From the NCBI GenBank assembly GCA_018240685.1, contig JAFEFG010000051.1:1-34240 (forward strand): DNA of 34,240 nt, written 5' to 3'. The translations under genes were made by a program, and so were the position numbers. How positions within the stretch are numbered: the stretch's first letter is position 1; each line of letters begins with the position of its first letter. The notes under the pieces are model-generated. The model worked only from the letters and a program-made list of their open reading frames with translations, was not told the origin of the DNA and made no database searches. This document shows positions 25,184 to 33,623 of this stretch, piece after piece. Source of the DNA: Pseudomonadota bacterium. Its GTDB lineage: Bacteria > Pseudomonadota > Alphaproteobacteria > Reyranellales > Reyranellaceae.

Positions 25184-25759
25184 TCAATCTGCAGGAAGAT
25201 GCTCGGATGCCCGCAGAGTGGAATAGGCGGCGTTGATTTCCTTGAGCTTTTCCTCGGCCTCACGGGCGCCGCCGTTGGCGTCGGGATGGTGCAGTTTCAC
25301 CAGCTCCTTGTAACGAGATTTCACATCCGCCTGCGTCAGCGGCCATGAAAGTTCAAGAACCTCGATCGCGCTCCGTTCCGCCGGGGTCAGCTGTTCGCTG
25401 CCGTCCAGCCGGGGGGCGGGCCGCTCGCCGAGGCCGGCGTCGTCGCTGAGCCCCAGAGGGTCATGGATGCGCGGGCCGCCGCCGCCGCGGGTTCCCAGCG
25501 GCCAGACCGGCCGGCGCCACGTCGTATCGGCCCGGATATGTTGCTCGATCTGCTCGGCGTCAAGACCCGCGAAGTAATCCCATTTTTTGTTGTAGTCCCG
25601 CACGTGTTCCAGGCAGAACCACCGATATTCGTTCAGGCGGTCGCGCGAATAGGGCGCGCGGTATTCGCCGTGAAGCTGGCATCCCGGCATCTCGCACACC
25701 CGCTCGAACGGGGCGGAAGCGCTGGTCGCCGTCAGAGGTTTGGCTCGCCGTCGGGGCAT
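25184..25759 (-). CDS. C-terminal J-domain (DnaJ-like) protein with an N-terminal Cys/His cluster
   Basis: 191-residue protein. The C-terminal J domain (about residues 130-190, AIEVLELSWPLTQADVKSRYKELV) has the HPD motif at 158-160, so it can stimulate an Hsp70 ATPase. The N-terminal half has C22-x4-C27-x21-C49-x2-H52, a plausible metal site, around the aromatic segment YRAPYSRDRLNEYRWFCLEH. It lacks the Gly/Phe and zinc-finger regions of DnaJ itself, so it is a type III co-chaperone with an unknown client. ATG 25759 (MPRRRAKPL) has a weak ribosome binding site. It is divergent from bolA, with only 47 bp between starts, and upstream of cobS on the same strand. Confidence 0.9.
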   Translation of the reverse strand: MPRRRAKPLTATSASAPFERVCEMPGCQLHGEYRAPYSRDRLNEYRWFCLEHVRDYNKKWDYFAGLDAEQIEQHIRADTTWRRPVWPLGTRGGGGPRIHDPLGLSDDAGLGERPAPRLDGSEQLTPAERSAIEVLELSWPLTQADVKSRYKELVKLHHPDANGGAREAEEKLKEINAAYSTLRASEHLPAD

Positions 25760-25806
25760 CGGGCTAATATGTGTGGAAGCGATTGGGGCGGCAAGAGAGG
25801 CGAGCG

Positions 25807-26088
25807 ATGGGAGCGGTAGCGACGGCAATCGACAAGAAGCTTCGAGAGCGCTTTGCGCCGACGCGGCTCAGCATCGAGGACGAATCGGCGCGCCATCGCG
25901 GCCACGCCGGCTTTCGCGAGGGCGGAGAGTCGCATTTTCGAGTGGAGATCGTGTCGCCGGCATTCACCGGCCACAGCCGCGTGACGCGCCAGCGTCTGGT
26001 CTACCAGACGCTGCAGGACGAATTCGCGGGCGGCCTGCACGCACTTGCGCTTACGACGCTTACGCCGGAAGAAGACGGCAAGGCCTGA
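25807..26088 (+). CDS. bolA: BolA family protein
   Basis: 93-residue protein of the BolA family, which partners monothiol glutaredoxins in iron-sulfur trafficking and in some bacteria acts in morphology or stress control. The family core HRGHAGFREGGESHFRVEIVS, the FTGHSRVTRQRLVY segment with the conserved histidine and arginine, and the closing GGLHALALTTLTP are all present. ATG 25807 is preceded by GAGAGG 6 nt upstream. It is divergent from the DnaJ-domain gene. The genuine glutaredoxin partner is not encoded in this window. Confidence 0.95.
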   Translation: MGAVATAIDKKLRERFAPTRLSIEDESARHRGHAGFREGGESHFRVEIVSPAFTGHSRVTRQRLVYQTLQDEFAGGLHALALTTLTPEEDGKA

Positions 26089-26119
26089 CGGAAGCGAAGG
26101 CGTTCGGCCGGCGCTTCCG
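26089..26119. terminator. Inverted repeat between convergent bolA and DUF2889 genes
   Basis: CGGAAGCG (26089-26096) pairs perfectly with CGCTTCCG (26112-26119) around a 15-nt loop, immediately after the bolA stop codon and 7 bp from the end of the opposite gene. No T-run is present on either side. It may act as a bidirectional transcription end or a 3' stabiliser. Confidence 0.45.
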
Positions 26120-26126
26120 GGCAGCC

Positions 26127-26783
26127 TCAGCCTTCGATTTCGATTTGCTTGCCCTCAGCGGCAGCGCGAACGGCCTCCGCATCCGGGCCGGTGTAGAAAT
26201 GCGGCGCCCAGCGCTTCACCACCCCGCCCTCCGACGACCAGGCGTGACAGGTGTCGACTACGTACGGCTTGCGCGGCGGCTTTGCGGGCGCCGCAGGATC
26301 GGCGGACTTCGGCATCGACCCGTTCTTCTCCCGGTGCGCCCGGTTGAGCTCGCGCGCCTTGCTCGATGAGACCGTCTGGAACGCGGTCGTCGCGACCGGC
26401 CCCAGAAGCTCGACGATATGCGTGCAGCCATGCACGCCGCCGAGCCGGGCCCGGACTTCGCGGTGGAAGCCGCCGCCGATGCGCAGGCCGATCAGCTTCT
26501 TGAAATCGGGCGTGATGTTGCCACACACCTGATAGGGGGATTTGTCGGTGGCCGCTTCGACATCCACGATGGTGAACTTGTGGTCGAGGGTGAGACGGAT
26601 CCACATGTCATGGACGTAGTCGCCGGCCTTGAGGGTTCCGCGCCACTCGTTGGGGTGGTCGTAGCTCTTCTCGTCGGTGATCCGCCCCTCGATGTCCCAC
26701 AGCCCATCGTCGCGGAAGAAACCCTGGCAGGTAACCCGACGCGTGTGCAGGTGCTGTCGGCCGACCGGCGGCGAAAGCGGCAT
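26127..26783 (-). CDS. DUF2889 domain-containing protein
   Basis: 218-residue soluble protein. The first 140 residues match the DUF2889 pattern: HTRRVTCQGFFRDDGLWDIEGRI, VHDMWIRLTLDHKFTIVDVEA, GNITPDFKKLIGLRIGGGFHREV and GCTHIVELLGPVATTAFQTV. A conserved CxH near GCTHI might bind a metal. The C-terminal 70 residues are proline- and lysine-rich, then end in DTCHAWSSEGGVVKRWAPHF. Function is unknown. ATG 26783 has AGAGGA 6 nt upstream. It is the last gene of the aroK-aroB-CorC run, 21 bp after the CorC-type gene. Confidence 0.85.
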   Translation of the reverse strand: MPLSPPVGRQHLHTRRVTCQGFFRDDGLWDIEGRITDEKSYDHPNEWRGTLKAGDYVHDMWIRLTLDHKFTIVDVEAATDKSPYQVCGNITPDFKKLIGLRIGGGFHREVRARLGGVHGCTHIVELLGPVATTAFQTVSSSKARELNRAHREKNGSMPKSADPAAPAKPPRKPYVVDTCHAWSSEGGVVKRWAPHFYTGPDAEAVRAAAEGKQIEIEG

Positions 26784-26804
26784 GACTGATCCTCTCGCTG
26801 ATCT

Positions 26805-28106
26805 TCAGACGTTGGCTGTCTGTATGGCGGGGGGCGGAACGACGCGCAACTCGGCGATCCGCGTGCCTTCGCGCTTCAGGATCTCGAACCTGAAGCCGTG
26901 GAAGGCATAGGTCTGGCCGACCTCGGGAATGCGCCGCGCCTCGTAGAGGACGAGGCCGGCGATCGTGGTTGCGACGTCCTCGGGCAGTCCCCAGCCGAAC
27001 TCGCGATTGAGGTCGCGGATCGGCAAGCTGCCCTGGCAGACCAGGCTGCCATCCTCGCGCATGACGACGCCGCGCTTGATGGCGTCGTGCTCGTCCTCGA
27101 TGTCGCCGACGATCTCCTCGATGATGTCCTCGAGCGTGACGATGCCCAGCATGACGCCGTACTCGTCGACCACGATGGCGAAATGCTCGTGGCGCGCCTG
27201 GAAGGCCTTAAGCTGGTCGAACAGGACCGTCGATTCGGGAATGAACCACGGCGGCGTCATGACGTCGGTAACACGCACCGACTCTGGTCCGCCGGCGGCC
27301 TTGACGGCCCGGAAGAGGTCCTTGGCGTGCATCACGCCGATGATGTTGTCCGGCTGGCCGCGATAGAGCGGGAGGCGCGTGTAGGGCGCCGCCAGCACCT
27401 GCGCGACGATCGACTCGATAGACTCGTCCGCATCGATCAGCACGACGCTGCCGCGATGGACCATGACGTCGCTGACCGTGCGGTCGCCGAGATCGAGAAC
27501 GGAACGCAGCATCGCTTTCTCTTCCGGCGCATCCTCGTCGGCATGGCCGACACCGTGCATCTCGATGGCACCGCGCAGGAGCTCTGCATGCTCATGAGCC
27601 TCGGGCGTGGTGCTGACCCGCAGGAGAGCGAGGAAGACCCGGGCGATCCAGGCGAAGCCGCCGGCGACCGGGCCGAGCAGCGCCAGCGTGAGGAGGATCG
27701 ACGGCGCCAGCATGAGGGCGACGCGGTCCGCGCGCAGGAGAGCCCAGGTCTTCGGCATGACCTCGGCGAACACCACGACCAGGATGCCGATGATCGCCGT
27801 GGCGTAGACAACGCCCGCGGCGCCGAAGAGATCGGTCAGAACCGCCGTCGTCAGCGAGGCGGAGAGGATGTTCAGCACGCTGTTGCCCAGCAACACCGCG
27901 CTTACGGCCTCGTCCTTGCGGTCGAGCAGCTTGTTCACCAGTACTGCGCGCTTGTTGCCCTGCTGGGCCAGGCGATGCATGCGCGGCCGCGAGGCGCCGG
28001 TCACGGCCGTTTCGGCCGCCGACATGTAGCCGCTGAGCGCAATGCAGAAGATGACCAGGGGGGCCGCGACCCACAGCGGCAGATGCAGCGCGATCTCGTG
28101 TTCCAT
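26805..28106 (-). CDS. HlyC/CorC-family (CNNM/DUF21 plus CBS) membrane transporter-like protein
   Basis: 433-residue inner-membrane protein. The N-terminal DUF21/CNNM domain (about residues 10-170) has hydrophobic helices and the motif SGYMSAAETAVTGASRPRM. A pair of CBS domains follows (about 205-330), with VMVHRGSVVLIDAD and IVVDEYGVMLGIVTLEDIIEEIVGDIEDEHD. A CorC_HlyC C-terminal domain completes it. The family is linked to magnesium or cobalt efflux and divalent-cation homeostasis; the older hemolysin name is not supported functionally. ATG 28106 starts 9 bp after the aroB stop codon, so it is in the aro operon. Conserved linkage with aroKB is common in alphaproteobacteria. Confidence 0.93.
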   Translation of the reverse strand: MEHEIALHLPLWVAAPLVIFCIALSGYMSAAETAVTGASRPRMHRLAQQGNKRAVLVNKLLDRKDEAVSAVLLGNSVLNILSASLTTAVLTDLFGAAGVVYATAIIGILVVVFAEVMPKTWALLRADRVALMLAPSILLTLALLGPVAGGFAWIARVFLALLRVSTTPEAHEHAELLRGAIEMHGVGHADEDAPEEKAMLRSVLDLGDRTVSDVMVHRGSVVLIDADESIESIVAQVLAAPYTRLPLYRGQPDNIIGVMHAKDLFRAVKAAGGPESVRVTDVMTPPWFIPESTVLFDQLKAFQARHEHFAIVVDEYGVMLGIVTLEDIIEEIVGDIEDEHDAIKRGVVMREDGSLVCQGSLPIRDLNREFGWGLPEDVATTIAGLVLYEARRIPEVGQTYAFHGFRFEILKREGTRIAELRVVPPPAIQTANV

Positions 28107-28114
28107 GTCTTCCG

Positions 28115-29254
28115 TCAGGCTGCGATGGCCGAATCGAGCAGCGCGCGCACCGCGTCCTCCTTCACGTCGCGCGTCACGAACGCCTTGCCGATGCCTCGGG
28201 CCAGGATGAAGGTCAGCCGGCCGGCCTCGGCCTTCTTGTCGCCGCGCATGTGCTCGATCAGCCTGGATGCATCCCATTGCCGCCGGTTGGTGCCGCCGAT
28301 GCCGCGCAGTCGCATGGGCAGGCCCACGGCGCCGAGATGCCGGCGTACGCGCGCCGCGTCGTCGGCGGGACACAGGCCCAGTCTGGCCGACAGATCGAAG
28401 GCCATCGCCATGCCGGTGCCGACGGCCTCGCCGTGCAGCAGATCCGGGCCGAAGCCGGTCTCGGCTTCGAGCGCATGGCCGAAGGTGTGGCCGAGATTCA
28501 GGAGTGCGCGCAGGTCGGTCGTCTCGCGCTCGTCGGCGGCCACGATGCGCGCCTTGGCGAGGCAGCTCTGCTCGATGGCGTAGGTGCGCTTGGCGGCATC
28601 GCCGGCCAGCAGGTCCGGACCGTTTTCCTCGCACCACTCCCAGAAGGCTGGCGCGTCGATCAGGCCGTACTTGGCCACTTCGGCGTAGCCCGCCAGCAGC
28701 TCGCGCCGGGGCAGCGTGTCCAGCACCTCGGTATCGGCCACGACCAGCCGGGGCTGGTAGAAGGCGCCGATCAGGTTCTTGCCGTGCCGCGTGTTGATGC
28801 CGGTCTTGCCGCCGACCGACGAGTCGACCTGTGCAAGCAGCGTCGTCGGCACCTGGATGAAGTCGACGCCACGCAGCAGAACCGCGGCGGCGAAGCCCGT
28901 GAGATCGCCGACCACCCCGCCGCCGAGGGCCACGAGGGTCGTCTTGCGATCCGGCCGGCGGTCCAGCAGTTCGTTCATGAGGCGCGCAAAGGCGCCGAAC
29001 TCCTTGCTGCTCTCGCCTGCGGGCACGACGACGCGGCCCGCCTGGATGCCGACCCGTTCGAAGGACGCCGCAACCCGGGCGCCGTAAAGGGGCTCGACCG
29101 TGTCGTCGCTGATGACGATGACGCGCGGCGCGGCCAGAAGCGGGGCGGCGAACTCCCCGATCCGGTCGATCAGACCCGGCCCGATGACGATATCGTAGCC
29201 GCGGCCGGCGAGATCGACACGCACGGTGCGCGAGGAGGCGGCTCCGGACGTCAT
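28115..29254 (-). CDS. aroB: 3-dehydroquinate synthase
   Basis: 379-residue cytoplasmic enzyme that converts DAHP to 3-dehydroquinate, the second step of the shikimate pathway, using NAD+ and a divalent metal. Family motifs are GGGVVGDLTGFAAAV, VPTTLLAQVDSSVGGKTGIN, the metal-site glutamate region YAEVAKYGLI, and LNLGHTFGHALEAETG with metal-ligand histidines and HGEAVGTGMAMA. It begins inside the stop codon of aroK (ATGA, 29251-29254), giving tight translational coupling to the enzyme three steps later in the same pathway. Confidence 0.98.
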   Translation of the reverse strand: MTSGAASSRTVRVDLAGRGYDIVIGPGLIDRIGEFAAPLLAAPRVIVISDDTVEPLYGARVAASFERVGIQAGRVVVPAGESSKEFGAFARLMNELLDRRPDRKTTLVALGGGVVGDLTGFAAAVLLRGVDFIQVPTTLLAQVDSSVGGKTGINTRHGKNLIGAFYQPRLVVADTEVLDTLPRRELLAGYAEVAKYGLIDAPAFWEWCEENGPDLLAGDAAKRTYAIEQSCLAKARIVAADERETTDLRALLNLGHTFGHALEAETGFGPDLLHGEAVGTGMAMAFDLSARLGLCPADDAARVRRHLGAVGLPMRLRGIGGTNRRQWDASRLIEHMRGDKKAEAGRLTFILARGIGKAFVTRDVKEDAVRALLDSAIAA

Positions 29255-29859
29255 GCCGGCGCTCCGATCGGCTGCGCGGTGAGATAGCGGCGCAGGGCAT
29301 CGACCACCTGCTCGGTCGTGACGTCTGCGGGCTGTGCCGTCGAGTCGACCACCAGGTCGGCTTCGGCATAGACGGGATAGCGCTGTGTCATGAGCCGGGC
29401 GAGGATATCCCGCGGATCGCCCTCGCGCAGCAGCGGCCGGTGGCTGCGCCGCTTGACGCGGTCGTAGAGCACGTCGAGATCGGCGCGCAGCCAGACGGTG
29501 ATCGCCTTGCGGCGAAGCAGCTCCCGCGTTTCGGTATCCATGTAGGCGCCGCCGCCTGTCGAGAGAATACGGGGCGGGCCCTCCACCAGCCGGGCGATCA
29601 CCCGCCGTTCGCCGGCCCGGAACTCGGCTTCGCCGTAGCGCTCGAAGAATTCCGTCACCGTGCAGCCAGCGGCCCGCTCGATCTCCTCGTCGGCGTCGAC
29701 GAACGGCAAGCCCAGGCGTGCGGCTAGGCGCTTGCCGATGGCGGTCTTGCCCGCACCCATGAGCCCGACGAGGGCCACCGTCCGGGGCGGAAGAAAGGAA
29801 GAAGGAGAGGACTCGATCACTTCGCGTATGGATGTCGCGCATCCAGGCTGATGTTTCAA
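29251..29859 (-). CDS. aroK: Shikimate kinase
   Basis: P-loop kinase that phosphorylates shikimate with ATP. From the longest start it is 202 residues. Walker A is GLMGAGKT (K38), followed by the shikimate-binding DADEEIE and FRAGERRVI segments, the STGGGAY motif, and the lid RSHRPLL. The frame has no ATG upstream of the P-loop: candidates are TTG 29859 and GTG 29820, the latter giving 189 residues, and neither has a good ribosome binding site, so the start is uncertain. The first gene of the aroK-aroB-CorC-DUF2889 run, it is divergent from the small membrane-protein gene. Confidence 0.95.
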   Translation of the reverse strand: MKHQPGCATSIREVIESSPSSFLPPRTVALVGLMGAGKTAIGKRLAARLGLPFVDADEEIERAAGCTVTEFFERYGEAEFRAGERRVIARLVEGPPRILSTGGGAYMDTETRELLRRKAITVWLRADLDVLYDRVKRRSHRPLLREGDPRDILARLMTQRYPVYAEADLVVDSTAQPADVTTEQVVDALRRYLTAQPIGAPA

Positions 29860-29906
29860 GCTGCCGGCGATTGCCGGCCCGGCGTCGGACGGGTAGTTTC
29901 CGCGCC

Positions 29907-30086
29907 GTGGTCTCCCTCAGGTCCAAGAATCATTTCCGCGTGGCCCCCACCAGGGTGTGGCCGTTGGTCGTCGGCGTCATCGTCGTGGCGCTGATTGGCG
30001 GCGGGCTTTTCCTTGCTTTTTTCCAGCCAACTCCGCCTCTGCAACATTTCGAGGTGACCGTGCCCAATGACCGCCTTGCGCGTTAG
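29907..30086 (+). CDS. Small single-pass membrane protein, hypothetical
   Basis: About 59 residues if translation begins at GTG 29907; GTG 29940 and ATG 29832 are alternatives in the same frame, and the last would overlap the aroK start. A short basic N-terminus (SLRSKNHFRVAPTRV) precedes one strong transmembrane helix (WPLVVGVIVVALIGGGLFLA) and a periplasmic tail (PTPPLQHFEVTVPNDRLAR). This topology and the 20-bp overlap with the next gene suggest a real gene rather than a random frame, but I do not recognise a family. It may be a membrane anchor acting with the secreted protein encoded next. Confidence 0.55.
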   Translation: MVSLRSKNHFRVAPTRVWPLVVGVIVVALIGGGLFLAFFQPTPPLQHFEVTVPNDRLAR

Positions 30087-31677
30087 CCTCGCCGTTGCGG
30101 TCGGGTTCGCCGTCGTCGTCGGTGCGGCCGGGACCTTTGCGCAGGCCTCCGGCTTCGACGACAAGCCCACCGGCTTCCTGACCGAGAAGACCGGCGGCAT
30201 GCCGGCCGACGCCTGGGCGGATACGCGGCTGGGCACCGCCAAGCGGCTGGTTTCGGCGCTCCCGGCGGCGCCTCGCAGCCGGGCGCTGCGCGACTTGCAG
30301 TTCTCGGTGATGGTGAGCCTTCTCAAGCCGCCGGTTGCGGATGGCAGCCCGCCGCCGACTCTGTTTGCGCGCAAGGTCGATCGGATGGCGGCGATGGGTG
30401 AGGGCGAAAGCCTGAACGAGGTGGTCCGCGACGCCGGTGCCTATGGCGATCCGCCGATCGCCACCATCGTGACCAATGCAATGATGATGGCCGGCGAGGC
30501 GGCGGGCGCCTGTGCGGTCGCCGAGAACCATACCCTGACGCCTCAGTCCTTCGCGCAAAGAGCCGAGGCCACCTGCATGCTGGTGCGTGGCGACACGGGC
30601 GGCGCCCTGGGGACCCTTGGAGCCTTGCGCGCCATCGATCCGTCCTTCGCGAACCTGGTTCAGGCGGTGGCAGAGGGGAGCAGCAAGGCCGTCGTCCCCG
30701 TGGGCACGTTTGACGGGCCGGCGATGCTCTTGTACCGGCTTGGCCGCCTTGTGCCGCCGGCCTCGCTCTTGTCGACGACGCAGCCGCCGATGATCCGTGC
30801 GCTAGTCGGGCAGCGCGGCTTGCCGATGGCGACCCGGATCGAGATCGCCGAGCGCGGCGAGGCGCTGGCGATCATCGAGGCGACTCGCCTCGCCGATCTC
30901 TATATGGAGGCGCTGCGGGAAGGGGCGTCCCTGCCGCCTGCGATGGCGAAGCGGGCGCAGCTTGTGGCGTCTGCGCGCAACGCCGCCAATCCCACCGAGA
31001 TCATGAACGCGGTGCGCGCGGTCTACACGGAGGCGAAGGGCAGCCCTCTGTTTCCCACCATCGCGCGGGCCACTGCCTCGACGTTGCTCAACCTGCCGCC
31101 GAAACCGGAATATGCCGGCGTCGCGCAGGAAGCGATCCGCGGTTTTCTGTTGTTGGGCGACAAGCGGCTGACGAGGGCCTGGACGCAGCTCGCCCTGCAG
31201 GCGGCCTTCAACAACAAGGAAGCGGAGAACGCGCTCGACCGGCAGATGCCGCTGGTCGAGATCGCGGGGATCGACGGCGGCAGGAATCTGGTGCCCGAGG
31301 ACGTCAATCGCTGGTACGCCGTGGTGCGGCAGGACGATGCGCGGGCCGCGCCGTTGCGTGGCAATCTGCTGCTGGAGCTGTTTCGGGCGGTCGGGTTCGA
31401 ACTGCCGCCGCGATCGACGGATCTGCCGGAGGCGCCGCCGGCAGGGGTGCGTCTCGTGATGCCGCCGGCCGCGACGCTTCAGGCCCTGCAGGCTGCCGGG
31501 ACGGCGCATCGGGAGGCGGAGGCGGCGCTGCTCGCGTCCGACGCAATCGGCGAGACGCCCCTGGCCGAACTCCATCCCGCCGCCGTGGGCACGATCGTAC
31601 GGGCGCTGAGGCAGGCCGGGGAACCGCAGGCGGCGCGCCTGTTCGCGATCGAAACGGCCATCGCATACGGACTCTGA
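30067..31677 (+). CDS. Secreted alpha-helical protein of unknown function
   Basis: 536-residue protein with a signal peptide (MTALRVSLAVAVGFAVVVGA, cleavage near TFAQA, about residue 25), predicted periplasmic. The mature part is alanine- and leucine-rich and appears wholly helical, with irregular repeat-like segments (ATRLADLYMEALREGASLPP, AVRAVYTEAKGSPLFPTIAR, FLLLGDKRLTRAWTQLALQA) that could be TPR-like. I do not recognise a catalytic motif. From memory, related unknown proteins sit upstream of xerD in Rhodospirillales, sometimes under an antifreeze-type name that gives no real function. It overlaps the small membrane-protein gene by 20 bp and is followed 3 bp later by xerD. Confidence 0.8.
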   Translation: MTALRVSLAVAVGFAVVVGAAGTFAQASGFDDKPTGFLTEKTGGMPADAWADTRLGTAKRLVSALPAAPRSRALRDLQFSVMVSLLKPPVADGSPPPTLFARKVDRMAAMGEGESLNEVVRDAGAYGDPPIATIVTNAMMMAGEAAGACAVAENHTLTPQSFAQRAEATCMLVRGDTGGALGTLGALRAIDPSFANLVQAVAEGSSKAVVPVGTFDGPAMLLYRLGRLVPPASLLSTTQPPMIRALVGQRGLPMATRIEIAERGEALAIIEATRLADLYMEALREGASLPPAMAKRAQLVASARNAANPTEIMNAVRAVYTEAKGSPLFPTIARATASTLLNLPPKPEYAGVAQEAIRGFLLLGDKRLTRAWTQLALQAAFNNKEAENALDRQMPLVEIAGIDGGRNLVPEDVNRWYAVVRQDDARAAPLRGNLLLELFRAVGFELPPRSTDLPEAPPAGVRLVMPPAATLQALQAAGTAHREAEAALLASDAIGETPLAELHPAAVGTIVRALRQAGEPQAARLFAIETAIAYGL

Positions 31678-31680
31678 GCC

Positions 31681-32652
31681 GTGGCGCCGAGAAAGCAGCG
31701 TGCGCCGCTCTCTCACGAGGCCGAGGCCTTCATCGAGATGATGTCGGCCGAACGCGGCGCTTCCAGGAATACGCAGGCAGCCTACAGCGCCGATCTCGGC
31801 GACCTCGAGGCGTTCCTTGCCCGCCGCAAGCAGAAGGCGGCGGATGCGGATGCCGAGGCGCTCAGGGCCTATCTGAAGTCGCTCGACTATGTCGGCATGA
31901 CGCCGCGCACCGTGGCGCGTCGTCTTTCGGTGATGCGCCAGTTCTTCCGCTTCATGGTTGCCGAGCACATGCGTGCGGACGATCCGGCGAGCGCCCTTGA
32001 TTCGCCGCGCCTCGGTCGGCCGCTGCCGAAGGTGCTATCGCGTGCCGAGGTCGATCGCCTCATCGAGGCGACGAAAGACATGGACGGTGCGGATGGCGGG
32101 CGCATGGCGACGCTGCTCGAGATCCTGTACGGAACGGGCCTGCGGGTTTCCGAACTCGTGACTCTGCCGCTGGCGGCCGTGGAGCGCGACCCGACGGTAC
32201 TGGTCGTCCGTGGCAAGGGCGACAAGGAGCGTCTGGTGCCACTTTCCGATCCGGCACGCGCCGCGATCGCGGCCTGGCTGCCGGTGCGAGGCGCTTCTCT
32301 GGCGGAGGGCGAGAGTTCACGCCATCTGTTTCCGTCGCGTGGCCGGACAGGCCATCTCACGCGGCAGCGGTTCGCACAGCTCCTGAAGGAAGCGGCGCTC
32401 GCGGCCGGCATCGATCCGGCGCGCGTGTCGCCCCACGTGCTGCGGCACGCCTTTGCCAGCCATCTGCTCGAAGGCGGCGCCGATCTGCGCAGCGTGCAGT
32501 TGATGCTGGGGCACGCAGATATCGCGACGACCCAGATCTACACGCACGTGCTCGATGAGAAGCTGCGCACTCTTGTGCAGGAGAAGCATCCGCTGGCACG
32601 CCGTCGTGCCAGGCGCCCGGTTGACAGGTCCCGGCCACCGGGCGACACCTGA
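31681..32652 (+). CDS. xerD: Tyrosine recombinase XerD
   Basis: 323-residue site-specific recombinase that resolves chromosome dimers at dif together with XerC. The N-terminal SAM-like core-binding domain spans about residues 10-105. The catalytic domain shows all six active-site residues: R155 (TGLRVSEL), K179 (GKGDKER), H252 and R255 (HVLRHAF), H278 (LGHAD) and the nucleophile Y287 (TTQIYTH). Choice of XerD over XerC rests on similarity and the neighbouring accA, the usual alphaproteobacterial context. The start is GTG 31681, three bases after the previous stop; the ribosome binding site is poor. It is a chromosomal housekeeping enzyme, and I see no integron or phage signals around it. Confidence 0.95.
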   Translation: MAPRKQRAPLSHEAEAFIEMMSAERGASRNTQAAYSADLGDLEAFLARRKQKAADADAEALRAYLKSLDYVGMTPRTVARRLSVMRQFFRFMVAEHMRADDPASALDSPRLGRPLPKVLSRAEVDRLIEATKDMDGADGGRMATLLEILYGTGLRVSELVTLPLAAVERDPTVLVVRGKGDKERLVPLSDPARAAIAAWLPVRGASLAEGESSRHLFPSRGRTGHLTRQRFAQLLKEAALAAGIDPARVSPHVLRHAFASHLLEGGADLRSVQLMLGHADIATTQIYTHVLDEKLRTLVQEKHPLARRRARRPVDRSRPPGDT

Positions 32653-32657
32653 TCGCA

Positions 32658-33611
32658 ATGACGACATATCTCGAATTCGAGAAGCCGATTGCGGAGCTTG
32701 AAAGCAAGATCGGCGAGCTCAGGCATCTGCCCAATTCCGGCGATGTCGACATTGCCGACGAAGTCATGCGCCTGCAGGACAAGGTGCAGAAGCTGCTGCG
32801 TGGGACCTATGCCAAGCTGACGCCATGGCAGCGTGTGCAGGTGGCCCGTCATGCCGAACGTCCGCACGCGCAGCGCTACATCGACCGGCTGATCACCGAC
32901 TACCTGCCGCTCGCCGGCGATCGCACCTTCGGCGAGGACGCCGCCATCGTCGGCGGCATCGGCCGTCTGCAGGGACGCAGCGTCGTCGTGCTCGGGCAGG
33001 AAAAGGGCGACGACACCGAGTCGCGCCTCAAGCACAATTTCGGCATGGCGCGGCCCGAGGGCTATCGAAAGGCGCAGCGGCTGATGCGGCTCGCCGATCG
33101 CTTCAGGATTCCCGTGGTGACGCTCGTCGACACGTCCGGCGCCTATCCGGGCATCGATGCCGAGGCGCGCGGCCAGGCCGAGGCGGTGGCAAGCTCGATC
33201 GACACCTGCCTCGCCATCGGCGTGCCGCTGGTCAGCGTGGTGATCGGCGAAGGCGGTTCGGGCGGCGCGCTCGCCATCGCTTCCGCCGATCGCGTCTACA
33301 TGCTGGAGAATTCGGTCTATTCGGTGATCTCGCCGGAAGGGTGCGCCTCGATCCTGTGGCGGTCCAACGCCAATGCGCAGGATGCGGCCGAGGCAATGAA
33401 GGTGACGGCGGCCGACCTGAAGCGGCTCGATGTCATCGACGAGGTGATCCCGGAGCCGCTTGGCGGCGCCCATCGCGCTCCCGACGAGGCGATCGATACC
33501 GTCGGCAAGATCGTGTCCGATGCGCTGGACGAACTGTCCCAGCTCGATCCCGACACGCTGCGCCGCCGGCGCGAGGAGAAGTTCCTCGCCATGGGCAAGA
33601 AGGGGCTGTAG
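32658..33611 (+). CDS. accA: Acetyl-CoA carboxylase carboxyltransferase subunit alpha
   Basis: 317-residue subunit of acetyl-CoA carboxylase that, with AccD, transfers the carboxyl group from biotin to acetyl-CoA in the first step of fatty-acid synthesis. It opens with [17 protein letters not shown], then a crotonase-like carboxyltransferase fold with [41 protein letters not shown] and [20 protein letters not shown], and ends [20 protein letters not shown]. The length is standard. It follows xerD by 5 bp, so they may share a transcript. Confidence 0.98.
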   Translation: MTTYLEFEKPIAELESKIGELRHLPNSGDVDIADEVMRLQDKVQKLLRGTYAKLTPWQRVQVARHAERPHAQRYIDRLITDYLPLAGDRTFGEDAAIVGGIGRLQGRSVVVLGQEKGDDTESRLKHNFGMARPEGYRKAQRLMRLADRFRIPVVTLVDTSGAYPGIDAEARGQAEAVASSIDTCLAIGVPLVSVVIGEGGSGGALAIASADRVYMLENSVYSVISPEGCASILWRSNANAQDAAEAMKVTAADLKRLDVIDEVIPEPLGGAHRAPDEAIDTVGKIVSDALDELSQLDPDTLRRRREEKFLAMGKKGL

Positions 33612-33623
33612 CGGCCGTTCGCC

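Noticed and set aside
25765..25770. TAATAT as a -10 box for bolA or the DnaJ-domain gene
   Set aside because: No acceptable -35 element at the right distance on either strand, so it was not called as a promoter.
31681..32652. xerD as the integrase of a mobile element or integron
   Set aside because: It is a standard-length Xer recombinase in the conserved xerD-accA context, with no attachment-site repeats, cassettes or phage genes around.
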